A stretch of DNA of 64,000 nucleotides, taken from NCBI GenBank assembly GCA_021824175.1, contig JAKALP010000020.1, forward strand, positions 32,917-96,916, read 5' to 3'. Of this stretch, positions 35,678 through 44,506 are shown piece after piece (positions within the stretch are counted from its first letter, which is position 1; each line of letters begins with the position of its first letter). Origin of the DNA: Deltaproteobacteria bacterium (GTDB lineage Bacteria; Desulfobacterota; Desulfobacteria; Desulfobacterales; Desulfosarcinaceae). The notes under the pieces were generated by a model. That model was not told the DNA's origin. It searched no databases and was given only the letters and a program-made list of their open reading frames with translations. A program made the translations under genes and the position numbers.

Positions 35678-36906
35678 CACCGCCCCGCTATCTCCCGAAA
35701 GTAGAACTGCTGGCTCCTGCCGGTAGTTTAGAAAAGCTTGAAATTGTTCTGCACTATGGCGCGGATGCGGTTTATCTTGCGGGCCAGGCATTTAGTCTGC
35801 GCAATTTCGCTTCCAATTTTTCTCTGAAAGAGATGGCCCAAGCCATTGCCCTGGCCCACTCAAAAAACGCCAAGGTGTATGTGGCCGTTAACATTTTCGC
35901 GCGCAATGAAGAGTTGCCGGCCATCGAATCCTACCTCCGCAATCTCGCGGCGTTAACGCCGGATGCCATTATCGTGGCGGACCCGGCCGTGCTGAGTATG
36001 GTTAAATCAGCAGCTCCCGGTCTTTTCATTCATTTAAGTACCCAGGCCAATACGACCAATGGGGCAGCGGCCCGTTTCTGGCAATCCCAGGGGGTTCGGC
36101 GCATCAACGCGGCTCGCGAGCTGTCTTTACAGGAAATTGCCGCCATCGCGCACTCCTGCGACCTGGAGGTAGAAGCTTTTGTGCACGGCGCCATGTGCAT
36201 CTCCTACTCCGGCCGCTGTCTGCTGAGCAACTTCATGGCCCAGCGCCCCAGCAATCAGGGCATGTGCTGCCAGCCGTGCCGCTTCCAATACACCGTCATG
36301 GAAGAAACCCGGCCGGGACAGTACTTCCCGGTGCGAGAAGATGAGCGCGGCACCTACATTTTCAACTCCCGGGATCTATGCATGCTGGAACACCTGCCGG
36401 CCATGATCCAGAGCGGTATCCGCTCCTTGAAGATCGAAGGCCGCATGAAGAGCATCCATTATGCGGCCACGGCGGTCAAAATCTACCGGGAGGCCATCGA
36501 TCGGTACTATGAGTCACCGGAGCAGTACCGGCTCCAGCCCTACTGGCAGGAGGAGCTGGACAAAATCACCAATCGCGGCTACTGCACCGGATTCTATCTC
36601 GGCGATCCCAGCCAGGTCGTTCCTCAATACAACGCCCCCTGCCCTTCCAGCCACACCATGCTGGCCAAAGTGCTGGCGGATGCCGGTCATAAACGCGCCC
36701 ACATAGAAGTCCGCAATCAAATTCGCCAGGGCGAGCCAATCGAAATCGTCCAGCCCAACGGCCCCCCCATTGAAGATGCCATCCGCCAAATCACCACTCT
36801 AGAAGGCGATGAGGTGGCACTGGCCCAACCTGGCAGCCGGGTGATTCTTCAACTGAATACCCAATGCCAACCCTTGGATCTCATCCGACGTCGCAGCGCC
36901 GGTTAG
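35674..36906 (+). CDS. Peptidase U32 family protein (YegQ/TrhP-like)
   Basis: A 410-residue U32 protein. Family landmarks are LLAPAGSLEKLEIVLHYGADAVYL near the start, LSTQANTTNGAAARFW, and the signature EAFVHGAMCISYSGRCLLSN with its cysteines. CCQPCRF and KIEGRMKSIHYAA follow. Despite the name, relatives act in RNA hydroxylation (TrhP on tRNA uridine-34, RlhA on 23S rRNA). The length and the C-terminal extension fit the TrhP group. Its ATG overlaps the upstream stop codon, so it is translationally coupled to the cbiR-like gene, though no functional link is obvious. Confidence 0.88.
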   Translation: MTPPRYLPKVELLAPAGSLEKLEIVLHYGADAVYLAGQAFSLRNFASNFSLKEMAQAIALAHSKNAKVYVAVNIFARNEELPAIESYLRNLAALTPDAIIVADPAVLSMVKSAAPGLFIHLSTQANTTNGAAARFWQSQGVRRINAARELSLQEIAAIAHSCDLEVEAFVHGAMCISYSGRCLLSNFMAQRPSNQGMCCQPCRFQYTVMEETRPGQYFPVREDERGTYIFNSRDLCMLEHLPAMIQSGIRSLKIEGRMKSIHYAATAVKIYREAIDRYYESPEQYRLQPYWQEELDKITNRGYCTGFYLGDPSQVVPQYNAPCPSSHTMLAKVLADAGHKRAHIEVRNQIRQGEPIEIVQPNGPPIEDAIRQITTLEGDEVALAQPGSRVILQLNTQCQPLDLIRRRSAG

Positions 36907-36996
36907 CCATCGGGTTCTATGGTTTTGTTTTCAGAAGCGATCTGGTATAGCAATAGAAGTTCGATCTAAAGGCCCACACAAAGAAATGGATGATTT

Positions 36997-38712
36997 ATGT
37001 CTCAGCAGACTCTGCCAACTCTGGAAGATGATGCCTTGGTCAACCTGCTGGTGGATGAAAAGAGAGCGGCTCAGCTCAAAGAGCTTTGCCTCCATCTGGC
37101 CAGCATCACCTTGAATGATCATCAGCTTTGCGACATCGAATTGCTGGCCACCGGTGCGTTTTCGCCATTACGGGGCTTTATGACGCGGCCGGATTATGAA
37201 GCCGTCTTGGACCGCATGCAGCTCCAGGACGGCACCCCTTGGCCCATTCCGGTCTGCCTGAGCCTTTCGGAATTGCGCGCCAAACAACTTGAAAGCGGCC
37301 AGTCCGTGGTGGTGCGCGACCCCGAGGGCTTTCCATTGGCCGTCATGCATATCGAAGAGATATGGCCGGTGGACAAACAAAAAGAAGCATTGGCGGTCTT
37401 CGGCACCACCGACCGGAATCATCCAAGGGTCCGATATCTCTTTGAAACTGAAAAGGAGTATTATGTGGGTGGCAAGATCGAAGTATTGAGCCTGCCGCTG
37501 CACTACGACTTTAAACAGTTCCGCCTCACGCCCCGGGAGGTTCGCGGTCAATATCACAAGATGGGCTGGAAGCGGGTCGTCGGCTTCCAGACTCGCCATC
37601 CCTTGCATCGGCCCCAATTTGAAATGACCATGCAGGCCATGAAGGAGGCCAAGGCCAATCTGCTGATACTGCCCATTGTGGGGCTGACCCTGCCCGATGA
37701 CTTCGATTACTATACGCGGGTGCGCTGCTACCAGGATGTGATGCGCTATTACCCACCAGGCACCACTTTGCTAAGTCTGCTGCCCCTTTCCATTCGCATG
37801 GCCGGCCCACGGGATGCATTGATGCATGCCATCATCGCCAAAAATTACGGTTGCACCCACTTTATTGTGGGCCACCACCACGCCAACCCCGGCGGCAATG
37901 GCCAAAATCAGCCCTTCTATGACGACCAGCAGACCCGCAAACTCGCCCATGAGTGGTCCGGAAAGATCGACATCTCCATTATGGCTTTTGATGAGTGGGT
38001 CTATCTGCCCTTTGAGGATGAGCATCGCACCCGGGACAAGGTACCCGACGGGGTGCAGGCCATCTCCATGTCCGGCAACGATATCCGCCTGCGCATCCGC
38101 GCCGGCCGTAAGATACCGGATTGGGCCACCTTCCCGGAAGTGGTAGCCCAAATTCAAAAAGCATATCCATCACCGCGACGCCAGGGGTTTACCCTGTTTT
38201 TGACTGGTCTTTCCGGTGCCGGAAAATCGACCATCGCCAAAGTACTTTACTCCCGCATGCTGGAGATCGGCGACCGGCCGGTCTCGCTGTTGGATGGCGA
38301 TATTGTGCGCCACAACCTGTCCAGCGAACTGAACTTCTCCAAGGAGCATCGCGACATCAATGTGCGCCGCATCGGCTTTGTGGCCAGCGAAATCACTAAA
38401 AACAGGGGCATCGCCATCTGCGCGCCCATTGCGCCCTATGCCCACACGCGTCGTGAAATCCGCAAAAGTATCGAGATGCATGGCGGTTTCATTGAAGTCC
38501 ATGTAGCCACTCCCATTGCGGAGTGCGAAAAGCGCGACCGCAAAGGAATGTATGCCAAGGCCAAAGCCGGATTGATCAAGGGCTTTACCGGCGTAGATGA
38601 TCCCTATGAGGTGCCCGAGGCCCCAGAAGTTCGAATCGACACCAGTAGTATTACTCCCGATGAGGCGGCCCAGGAAATTCTTTTATTCCTGGGTCAAAAG
38701 GGCTACATTTAA
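36997..38712 (+). CDS. Bifunctional sulfate adenylyltransferase/APS kinase (Sat-CysC fusion) with altered Sat signatures
   Basis: A 571-residue fusion. Residues 1-390 are an ATP-sulfurylase-type domain (PUA-like N-terminus with LATGAFSPLRGFM). Residues 395-571 are an APS kinase with an intact P-loop GLSGAGKST (about 404-412), DGDIVRHNL and the GFTGVDDPYEVPEAPE tail. Together they would make PAPS from sulfate. The catalytic signature reads QTRHPLHRPQFE (about 198-209) where the common form is QTRNPxHRxH. The second reads GHHHANPG (about 292-299) where GRDHAGPG is usual. The Sat half may therefore be altered or inactive. It is followed by cysQ. Confidence 0.88.
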   Translation: MSQQTLPTLEDDALVNLLVDEKRAAQLKELCLHLASITLNDHQLCDIELLATGAFSPLRGFMTRPDYEAVLDRMQLQDGTPWPIPVCLSLSELRAKQLESGQSVVVRDPEGFPLAVMHIEEIWPVDKQKEALAVFGTTDRNHPRVRYLFETEKEYYVGGKIEVLSLPLHYDFKQFRLTPREVRGQYHKMGWKRVVGFQTRHPLHRPQFEMTMQAMKEAKANLLILPIVGLTLPDDFDYYTRVRCYQDVMRYYPPGTTLLSLLPLSIRMAGPRDALMHAIIAKNYGCTHFIVGHHHANPGGNGQNQPFYDDQQTRKLAHEWSGKIDISIMAFDEWVYLPFEDEHRTRDKVPDGVQAISMSGNDIRLRIRAGRKIPDWATFPEVVAQIQKAYPSPRRQGFTLFLTGLSGAGKSTIAKVLYSRMLEIGDRPVSLLDGDIVRHNLSSELNFSKEHRDINVRRIGFVASEITKNRGIAICAPIAPYAHTRREIRKSIEMHGGFIEVHVATPIAECEKRDRKGMYAKAKAGLIKGFTGVDDPYEVPEAPEVRIDTSSITPDEAAQEILLFLGQKGYI

Positions 38713-38725
38713 GAGAAGTCTTGCC

Positions 38726-39544
38726 ATGTCCTATACAAAGTATCTTCTGGATGCCATCAAAGCTGCACTTCAAGCCGGCCAAGCCATATTAGAAGTCTAT
38801 GACACTGATTTCGAAGTGACCCATAAATCAGATCAATCACCTCTGACTGTCGCCGATCAGCGCGCTCACGAGATCATCAAAAGCCACCTCAGCCTCCATG
38901 GCATACCGTCCATTAGTGAGGAAGGCAAAAGCATTCCTTATGAAGCTCGACGCAACTGGCCTCTGATGTGGATCGTGGACCCCTTGGACGGCACCAAAGA
39001 GTTCATCAAACGCAATGGAGAGTTCACGGTCAACATTGCTTTGGTGGCTGATGGTATAGCGGTGGCCGGCGTGGTATATGCACCGGTTCTGGATTGGTTG
39101 TATTTTGCTTCCCGTGATATTGGAGCTTTCAAGTGGACCGATGTACGTCAATCCCAGGCAGAGATCGAAATCCTGGGCGACTTGAGCTTGCTTCTGCCAC
39201 AAGCCCAAAAGTTGCCCCTACACCATCCCCAAGGTCGACCCTACACCATCGTGGGCAGCCGCTCCCATGGAACGGCAGAGTTGGAAGCATTTGTGGAAGA
39301 TAAAAGGAAAGAAAAGGGCCAGGTGGATTTCGTGCAGGCAGGCAGCGCCCTCAAGATCTGCCTGGTGGCTGAGGGCAAGGCCGATATCTATCCGCGTTTG
39401 GGCCCCACCATGGAGTGGGACACGGCCGCCGGACAAGCCGTGGCCCAGTGTGCCGGCGCCACCATGCATGTCTATCAAAGCAGTGAAGCCCTGCAATATA
39501 ATAAAGAGAATCTCTTGAATCCGTGGTTTGTGGTGGAAAGATAA
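38726..39544 (+). CDS. cysQ: 3'(2'),5'-bisphosphate nucleotidase CysQ
   Basis: CysQ removes the 3' phosphate of PAP, the by-product of PAPS use. The ATG at 38726 gives 272 residues; the longer open frame overlaps the preceding gene. The inositol monophosphatase fold shows SEEGKSIPYE, the metal motif WIVDPLDGTKEFIKRNGEF (about residues 80-98), GSRSHGTAELEAF and the C-terminal EWDTAAGQAV. Its place 13 bases after the Sat-CysC fusion supports a PAPS/PAP unit, perhaps for sulfating surface glycans. Confidence 0.94.
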   Translation: MSYTKYLLDAIKAALQAGQAILEVYDTDFEVTHKSDQSPLTVADQRAHEIIKSHLSLHGIPSISEEGKSIPYEARRNWPLMWIVDPLDGTKEFIKRNGEFTVNIALVADGIAVAGVVYAPVLDWLYFASRDIGAFKWTDVRQSQAEIEILGDLSLLLPQAQKLPLHHPQGRPYTIVGSRSHGTAELEAFVEDKRKEKGQVDFVQAGSALKICLVAEGKADIYPRLGPTMEWDTAAGQAVAQCAGATMHVYQSSEALQYNKENLLNPWFVVER

Positions 39545-39622
39545 TTCTTGCGGTCATTTTAACCGAAGAAGAAATGGCGGCATACCATTCCCTCTTTGGC
39601 CTTCAGTCTTCAGCCATCCCAC

Positions 39623-41611
39623 CTAAATAGCTCCACCCTGTCGTTCCAAAACGATATGGTTCAACGGATCATCGGAGAATTTCGGGAAGTTCTGGATAAA
39701 CTGCTGATCCAACAGTTGGGTGGATAGAATTGCCACCAAAGCCATATTTTCCCGCTCGCTGGCAAGATGGCCATCTTGTTGCCGGCATTTGGCCACTAAA
39801 CGCTGTACCTTGGCAGGATAAAAATAACCCGATTTTTTTAGCCCAGCCTCAGAGAGCAGCTCCGGCACATACTCCGGCGGATCAGCACACATGAAGCAGT
39901 GGCTGATGGGCGCCCGGTAGGGCTGCTTGGCGCGGTTGATTACTTCATCCGGCACCTGGTTGCGGGCAATTTGTTTGAGCAGGTACTTTTCCGTCAGGCC
40001 GTTTAGGCGGTATTTGGCCGGCAATCTTGTTGCTGCTTCCATAACCCGGTAATCTAAAAAGGGGAAACGCCCTTCCACTGAATTGGCCATGGCCATGCGA
40101 TCGCCCTGGGCCGAGAGCAGATAATTGGAAAGAAAAAGGCTGCTTTCCAGATATTGGGCCTTTGCCAGGGGAGACCACTTCTCGAAAGCGGCCGGCAATT
40201 GGCCGATGATACGCTGGGTAAAATGCTCCAGGTCATCGACTTTGTTCAATACGTCTGGAGCAAAAAAACCTTTGAGTTGGCTGGTGTTGAGCCAACGAAC
40301 CATGTGGGAGTAAACCGGCGAATCGATCTGTTCCAGATTCTTCTTGAAGAAATTGATAAGAAACGCATTGGGCCGGCCGCTGGCTTGATCAAAGATGTCG
40401 GGATAAAGTCTTCTGAGCAGCAAAGGCCGCAAAGTCGATTCGGGGCGGCGCGCCCAAAAGCGCCGAATCTTGGCCTCCTTGAAGATATCGTATCCACCAA
40501 AAATCTCGTCAGCCCCCTCGCCGGTGAGCACGACTTTGAAATCGCTGCGGCGCACCAGGCCGGAGAGCATCATCAAAGGAGCCGGGGCCGTGCGGATCAT
40601 GGGCACTTCAGCGTGCCAAACCACCTGGGGAAAGATCCGGCCGATATCTTCATCCAGGCATTGAATGGCGCGATGCTGGGTCTGAATGGCGCTTAGAGCG
40701 GTCTGTTGGAATTGGGTTTCATCAAAACGTTTGTCTTCGAATTGAACGGAAAACGTATTGAGGCGGTTGTTAAAATTATTTTTCACCAGAGTGCTGATAA
40801 ATGTAGAGTCGATGCCGCCGCTCAAATAGGCCCCGACAGGCACATCGGCGCGCAACCGGATGCGGGCTGCATCCAGAATCAGGCTTTTGATCTCTTCGGC
40901 CCAATCCTCAAAGGGGCGTTGGTCGGCCGCCGCCTCCTCAAAGCGCAATTGCCAATAGCGCTGAATACGCAAACCCTGACCGTCCCAGATGGCATAATGG
41001 CCGGGCGGAAGTTGATGGATATCTTCAAAGGCGGTCAAAGGATCCACCGGCGTCCAACAAGTAAACACATCGGATAAGGTTTGTGTATTTAACCGCCGCG
41101 GTGTCCTTGGATCGGTGAGCAGCGCCTTGATCTCCGAAGCAAAAATCAGACGACCACTATTTTGGTGGTAGAATAACGGCCGGATGCCGATGCGATCCCG
41201 GCCCAGCAGGAGACTTCGTTTACGCACATCCCACAACGCTATGGCAAATTGACCATTAAGGTAGCTGAACACCTCCGGCCCATGCTCCTCATAAAGATGA
41301 ATGATTACTTCGGTGTCGCTTTGGGTGTAGAATTGATGCCCCCGTTGGATCAGATCTTTTCGCAACTCCGGGTAATTGAAAATCTCTCCGTTGAAGATGA
41401 TCCAGACAGTGCGGTCCTCGTTATGCATGGGTTGATGGCCGCCGCTGAGATCGATGATGCTCAAACGTGCATGGCCCAGGCCCACCTCATCGCTAAGGTA
41501 AAGGCCGGTGGCATCCGGCCCGCGGTGGTTAATGGCACGCAGCATGCGGTTTAAAATGGTTTCCTGGGGTTCTTTGTGACCAAAATGCGCGATACCGGCG
41601 ATGCCGCACAT
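39623..41611 (-). CDS. asnB: Asparagine synthase (glutamine-hydrolysing)
   Basis: AsnB makes asparagine from aspartate, glutamine and ATP. The start at 41611 exposes the N-terminal nucleophile Cys2 in MCGIAGIAHFG and has GAGGAG upstream; the protein then has 662 residues. The glutaminase domain (about 1-190) has NHRGPDATG and FNGEIFNY. The synthetase domain has the PP-loop VPVGAYLSGGIDSTF and VVLTGEGADEIFGGY. It also resembles the amidotransferases found beside exosortase/polysaccharide loci, but no exosortase is seen here. It diverges from the TPR lipoprotein gene. Confidence 0.95.
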   Translation of the reverse strand: MCGIAGIAHFGHKEPQETILNRMLRAINHRGPDATGLYLSDEVGLGHARLSIIDLSGGHQPMHNEDRTVWIIFNGEIFNYPELRKDLIQRGHQFYTQSDTEVIIHLYEEHGPEVFSYLNGQFAIALWDVRKRSLLLGRDRIGIRPLFYHQNSGRLIFASEIKALLTDPRTPRRLNTQTLSDVFTCWTPVDPLTAFEDIHQLPPGHYAIWDGQGLRIQRYWQLRFEEAAADQRPFEDWAEEIKSLILDAARIRLRADVPVGAYLSGGIDSTFISTLVKNNFNNRLNTFSVQFEDKRFDETQFQQTALSAIQTQHRAIQCLDEDIGRIFPQVVWHAEVPMIRTAPAPLMMLSGLVRRSDFKVVLTGEGADEIFGGYDIFKEAKIRRFWARRPESTLRPLLLRRLYPDIFDQASGRPNAFLINFFKKNLEQIDSPVYSHMVRWLNTSQLKGFFAPDVLNKVDDLEHFTQRIIGQLPAAFEKWSPLAKAQYLESSLFLSNYLLSAQGDRMAMANSVEGRFPFLDYRVMEAATRLPAKYRLNGLTEKYLLKQIARNQVPDEVINRAKQPYRAPISHCFMCADPPEYVPELLSEAGLKKSGYFYPAKVQRLVAKCRQQDGHLASERENMALVAILSTQLLDQQFIQNFPKFSDDPLNHIVLERQGGAI

Positions 41612-41712
41612 ATTGTTTACTCCTCTCACGATGGGCTTTGGCTAAATCTTGATCAAAAGTACATCGTAAAACTGGATATGGCAATAGGAGGCGTCGGTGT
41701 AAGGCAGGCGTG

Positions 41713-41771
41713 TTGCTTTGATCGGCATCGATTTCGCCATTGCAGTGTTTCGATGCCGATACCGAAAGCAA
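41713..41771. repeat. Long inverted repeat in the asnB-TPR divergent region
   Basis: ATCGGCATCGA (41721-41731) and TCGATGCCGAT (41750-41760) are perfect 11-base arms around 18 bases. The stem extends outward, after a small bulge, by TTGCTTT (41713-41719) with AAAGCAA (41765-41771). It lies about 100 bases upstream of the asnB start in the 365-base divergent gap (41612-41976). The same gap holds a 13-base palindrome ACCTACCGTAGGT (41794-41806), which may be an operator. No gene is seen in the gap. Confidence 0.7.
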
Positions 41772-41976
41772 GGTCGTGCATCAATCATGACCCACCTACC
41801 GTAGGTATATGATGGTTGAGGCCAAACGATCGCTGTGTTATGTGTGTTGGGTGTGTACGCGATTATGGCAACCCTGAAAATATCATGGGGTTATCTTTTG
41901 ATCACCTGGATCAGCTGGTCTTATGAACTCACTGGTTCACAATCATTATCCAGTTAAAAAGGGCGGAGGCAGCTAA

Positions 41977-44256
41977 ATGAGAGTAACACTTAAATGGCTG
42001 GTCGTTGTCTTGGCGATTATGGCAGTCTTGGGGGGATGCGCATCCAAGGAAAAGAAAAAATTGTCCCACTTTAACAAGGGCAAGGCCTATTTTGAGAAGG
42101 GGGAGTACAAGGCTGCCGAAATCGAATATAAGAATGCCCTTCAGATCGATCCCAAATACCTGGATGCCAACTTCCAGCTGGGCGAAACCTATATGAAGCT
42201 CGGTGATCCCCAACGGGCTTTTCAGCAATATTCCAATGTGGTCGAAATCGACCCCGAAAATATTCAAGCGTCGCTTAAATTGGCGGCCTTTTATCTGCTG
42301 GGCAAAGATTATCAAAAGTCTTCGGAAAAAATCGATCTGGTCCTGGCAAAGGAACCCAACAACCTGGAAGCTCTTTATCTTTCGGCTGGCATTAAAGATC
42401 TGCAGGGGGAATTGTATCAAGCCGCGGATATTTACAACCGCATTCTTTCCCTGGATGGCAAGCAGCCCCGGGCCTATATCGGTCTGGCCAATATCGCCAT
42501 GCGGCAGAGCAAACCCCAGGAGGCCGAATCTTACCTGCAGCAAGCCGTTCAAAAAGACCCCAAAGAGACCAAAGCTTGGCTGGCCCTGGTCTCTTTTTAT
42601 TTTTCCCAAAGAGATAATGCCCGGGCTGAGCAAGAGCTCGCGCGCGCCATCGAAGCCAATCCGGAGAGCGCTGAACTGTATACGATGCAGGGCAATTTTT
42701 ACTCTCAGCAAAAGCAGTTTGACGCCGCTGAAAAAGCATTCCAAAAAGCTATTTCCATTGATCCCAAGAATTCGTCCTCCTATGTCTCCCTCGCGCGCTT
42801 CTACGGCTTTATCGGCAAGCATGATCAAGCAAAGGAGATGTACACCAAAGCCATGGCCGTCCAACCAGACGATAGCGCCTTGGCCATCAACTATGCGCGT
42901 TACCTGTTCAGCATCAAGGATATGGACACCGCCCAAGCCACTATCGATAAAGTATTGGCCGCGCGCTCGAATTTTCTGCCAGCCCTTATGCTCAAGGGTG
43001 AAATTTTAGCTGCTCAAAGCAAGTGGAACGACGCCATCGCCATCTTTGATCAAATCATCGCCCAGGATGTCAGGTCCAGCCAGGCCCATTACTTCAAAGC
43101 CCTTTGCCTGGCCGGAAAAGGAGACTTGGCGGTGGCCAAGGTTTCATTAGAAAAATCCCTGGAGATCAGCCCCAAGGACCCCAGAGCCAAAATGTTGCGC
43201 GCCGAAATCGCGTTAAAGGAGCAGGCCTACGCCGATGCGGAAAAGGAGATCCTGGATGTAATATCCCTGATGCCCGATAACTACCAAGCCAATTTGATGC
43301 TGGGACGAGCCTATTTGGGGCAGAAGAAATTGACTGAGGCGGCGGGTGTCTTTGAAAATTTGATTCAAAAACAGCCTCAAAATCCGCAAGGTTATTTCCA
43401 GAAGGGAATCGTACAGCGCTTGCAAAAAGACGATACCGCGGCGCTGGAGAGTTTCCAGAAGGCTCTATCCCTCAACCCCAAGCTGCTGGATGTTTTTTCT
43501 CAGATCATCAGCATTTATGTGGCGCGCAAGGACTTGCCCACGGCCCTTGCCAAATGTGAACAACAATTGGCCGTGGTCAAAGACTCCGCCTTCCATCAAG
43601 CCTTTATTTTAAACCTTAAGGGACAATTGCTCGCGGCCCAGAATTTGGATCAGGCGGCTGAAAACGCCTTTCAATCGGCCATCCTGGCCTATCCCGATCT
43701 GGCTCAGCCTTACTTCAGTCTGGCCCGGATCTATATGCAGCGCAAAGAGACGGATAAAGCCATCGCCCAATACAAAGCCATGTTGGAGAAGAATCCTGAT
43801 ATGGTTGGGCCCCACATGTTGCTGGGCACCATCTATGATACGCTGAAGCAACCGGAATTGGCGGAAAAGCATTACCGTGAAGTGCTCCGGATCGACAAAG
43901 GTTTTGCGCCGGCTGCCAATAATCTGGCCTTTATGCTGGCCGAAAAGGGTGAAAATCTGGATGAAGCCCTCACCTTGGCCCAAACCGCCAAGGAAAAGCT
44001 GCCCGAAGATCCCAGCGTCATGGATACCCTGGGCTGGGTCTATTACAAACGCGGGCTCTATGACAGTGCCATCGCCGAGTTAGCCGACAGCCTGGAAAAG
44101 CTGCCCAACAACGCTACGATCCGCTTTCACCTGGGGGCGGCCTACCTTAAAAAAGGGGATACTGCCAAGGCCAAAGAACAATTGAAGCAATCATTGAATC
44201 TAGACCCCAACCACCCCAATGCCAAAGAGGCCAAGGAGATGCTGGCGACCCTTTAA
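41977..44256 (+). CDS. Large TPR-repeat lipoprotein
   Basis: A 759-residue lipoprotein. The signal peptide ends in the lipobox VLGGC with Cys21 as the acylation site; the residue after the cysteine is Ala, so outer-membrane sorting is likely. The rest is an almost unbroken array of about twenty TPR motifs (for example GKAYFEKGEYKAAEIEYKNA and AQYKAMLEKNPDM). The protein probably scaffolds an envelope or polysaccharide-export complex. GGAGG precedes the ATG. A strong terminator closes the gene. PrsT-like TPR proteins of exosortase systems are one look-alike, but no exosortase is present. Confidence 0.9.
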   Translation: MRVTLKWLVVVLAIMAVLGGCASKEKKKLSHFNKGKAYFEKGEYKAAEIEYKNALQIDPKYLDANFQLGETYMKLGDPQRAFQQYSNVVEIDPENIQASLKLAAFYLLGKDYQKSSEKIDLVLAKEPNNLEALYLSAGIKDLQGELYQAADIYNRILSLDGKQPRAYIGLANIAMRQSKPQEAESYLQQAVQKDPKETKAWLALVSFYFSQRDNARAEQELARAIEANPESAELYTMQGNFYSQQKQFDAAEKAFQKAISIDPKNSSSYVSLARFYGFIGKHDQAKEMYTKAMAVQPDDSALAINYARYLFSIKDMDTAQATIDKVLAARSNFLPALMLKGEILAAQSKWNDAIAIFDQIIAQDVRSSQAHYFKALCLAGKGDLAVAKVSLEKSLEISPKDPRAKMLRAEIALKEQAYADAEKEILDVISLMPDNYQANLMLGRAYLGQKKLTEAAGVFENLIQKQPQNPQGYFQKGIVQRLQKDDTAALESFQKALSLNPKLLDVFSQIISIYVARKDLPTALAKCEQQLAVVKDSAFHQAFILNLKGQLLAAQNLDQAAENAFQSAILAYPDLAQPYFSLARIYMQRKETDKAIAQYKAMLEKNPDMVGPHMLLGTIYDTLKQPELAEKHYREVLRIDKGFAPAANNLAFMLAEKGENLDEALTLAQTAKEKLPEDPSVMDTLGWVYYKRGLYDSAIAELADSLEKLPNNATIRFHLGAAYLKKGDTAKAKEQLKQSLNLDPNHPNAKEAKEMLATL

Positions 44257-44316
44257 GCCGAGTTCTAAATGGCAGGTAAAAGGTCAAGCAATTCCAATAG
44301 CCCAATGATCCCCAAA

Positions 44317-44343
44317 GGCAGCACACCCGTGCTGCCTTTTTTT
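44317..44343 (+). terminator. Intrinsic terminator after the TPR gene
   Basis: Perfect 8-base arms GGCAGCAC (44317-44324) and GTGCTGCC (44329-44336) around ACCC are followed at once by seven Ts (44337-44343). It is a textbook rho-independent terminator. Confidence 0.92.
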
Positions 44344-44363
44344 ATCCGGCATCCAAGATCCTT

Positions 44364-44413
44364 TTGACATTGTTGAATAAAAAGGTTAACCAATGAACAA
44401 TTTTGGTTAACGC
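44364..44413 (+). promoter_or_regulatory. Candidate promoter and BirA-type operator of bioB
   Basis: A perfect -35 TTGACA (44364-44369) is followed after 17 bases by TAACCA (44387-44392), a weak -10. Overlapping it, AGGTTAACC (44383-44391) and GGTTAACGC (44405-44413) resemble the two half-sites of the biotin repressor operator (TTGTTAACC...GGTTAACAA). The spacer is 13 bases, slightly short of the usual 14-16, so the operator call is tentative. Confidence 0.45.
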
Positions 44414-44506
44414 AATTGTTTGAACAAAAAAAGATTGGTGCATTTCAAAAGCCATTGGCGACCGGAACCCCGCTTCCATGGGTCATGTTTAAGGAGGTAC
44501 CCAAGC

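Noticed and set aside
36997..39544. Dissimilatory sulfate reduction locus
   Set aside because: Sat is fused to APS kinase and followed by cysQ, with no apr, qmo or dsr genes; this points to PAPS metabolism.
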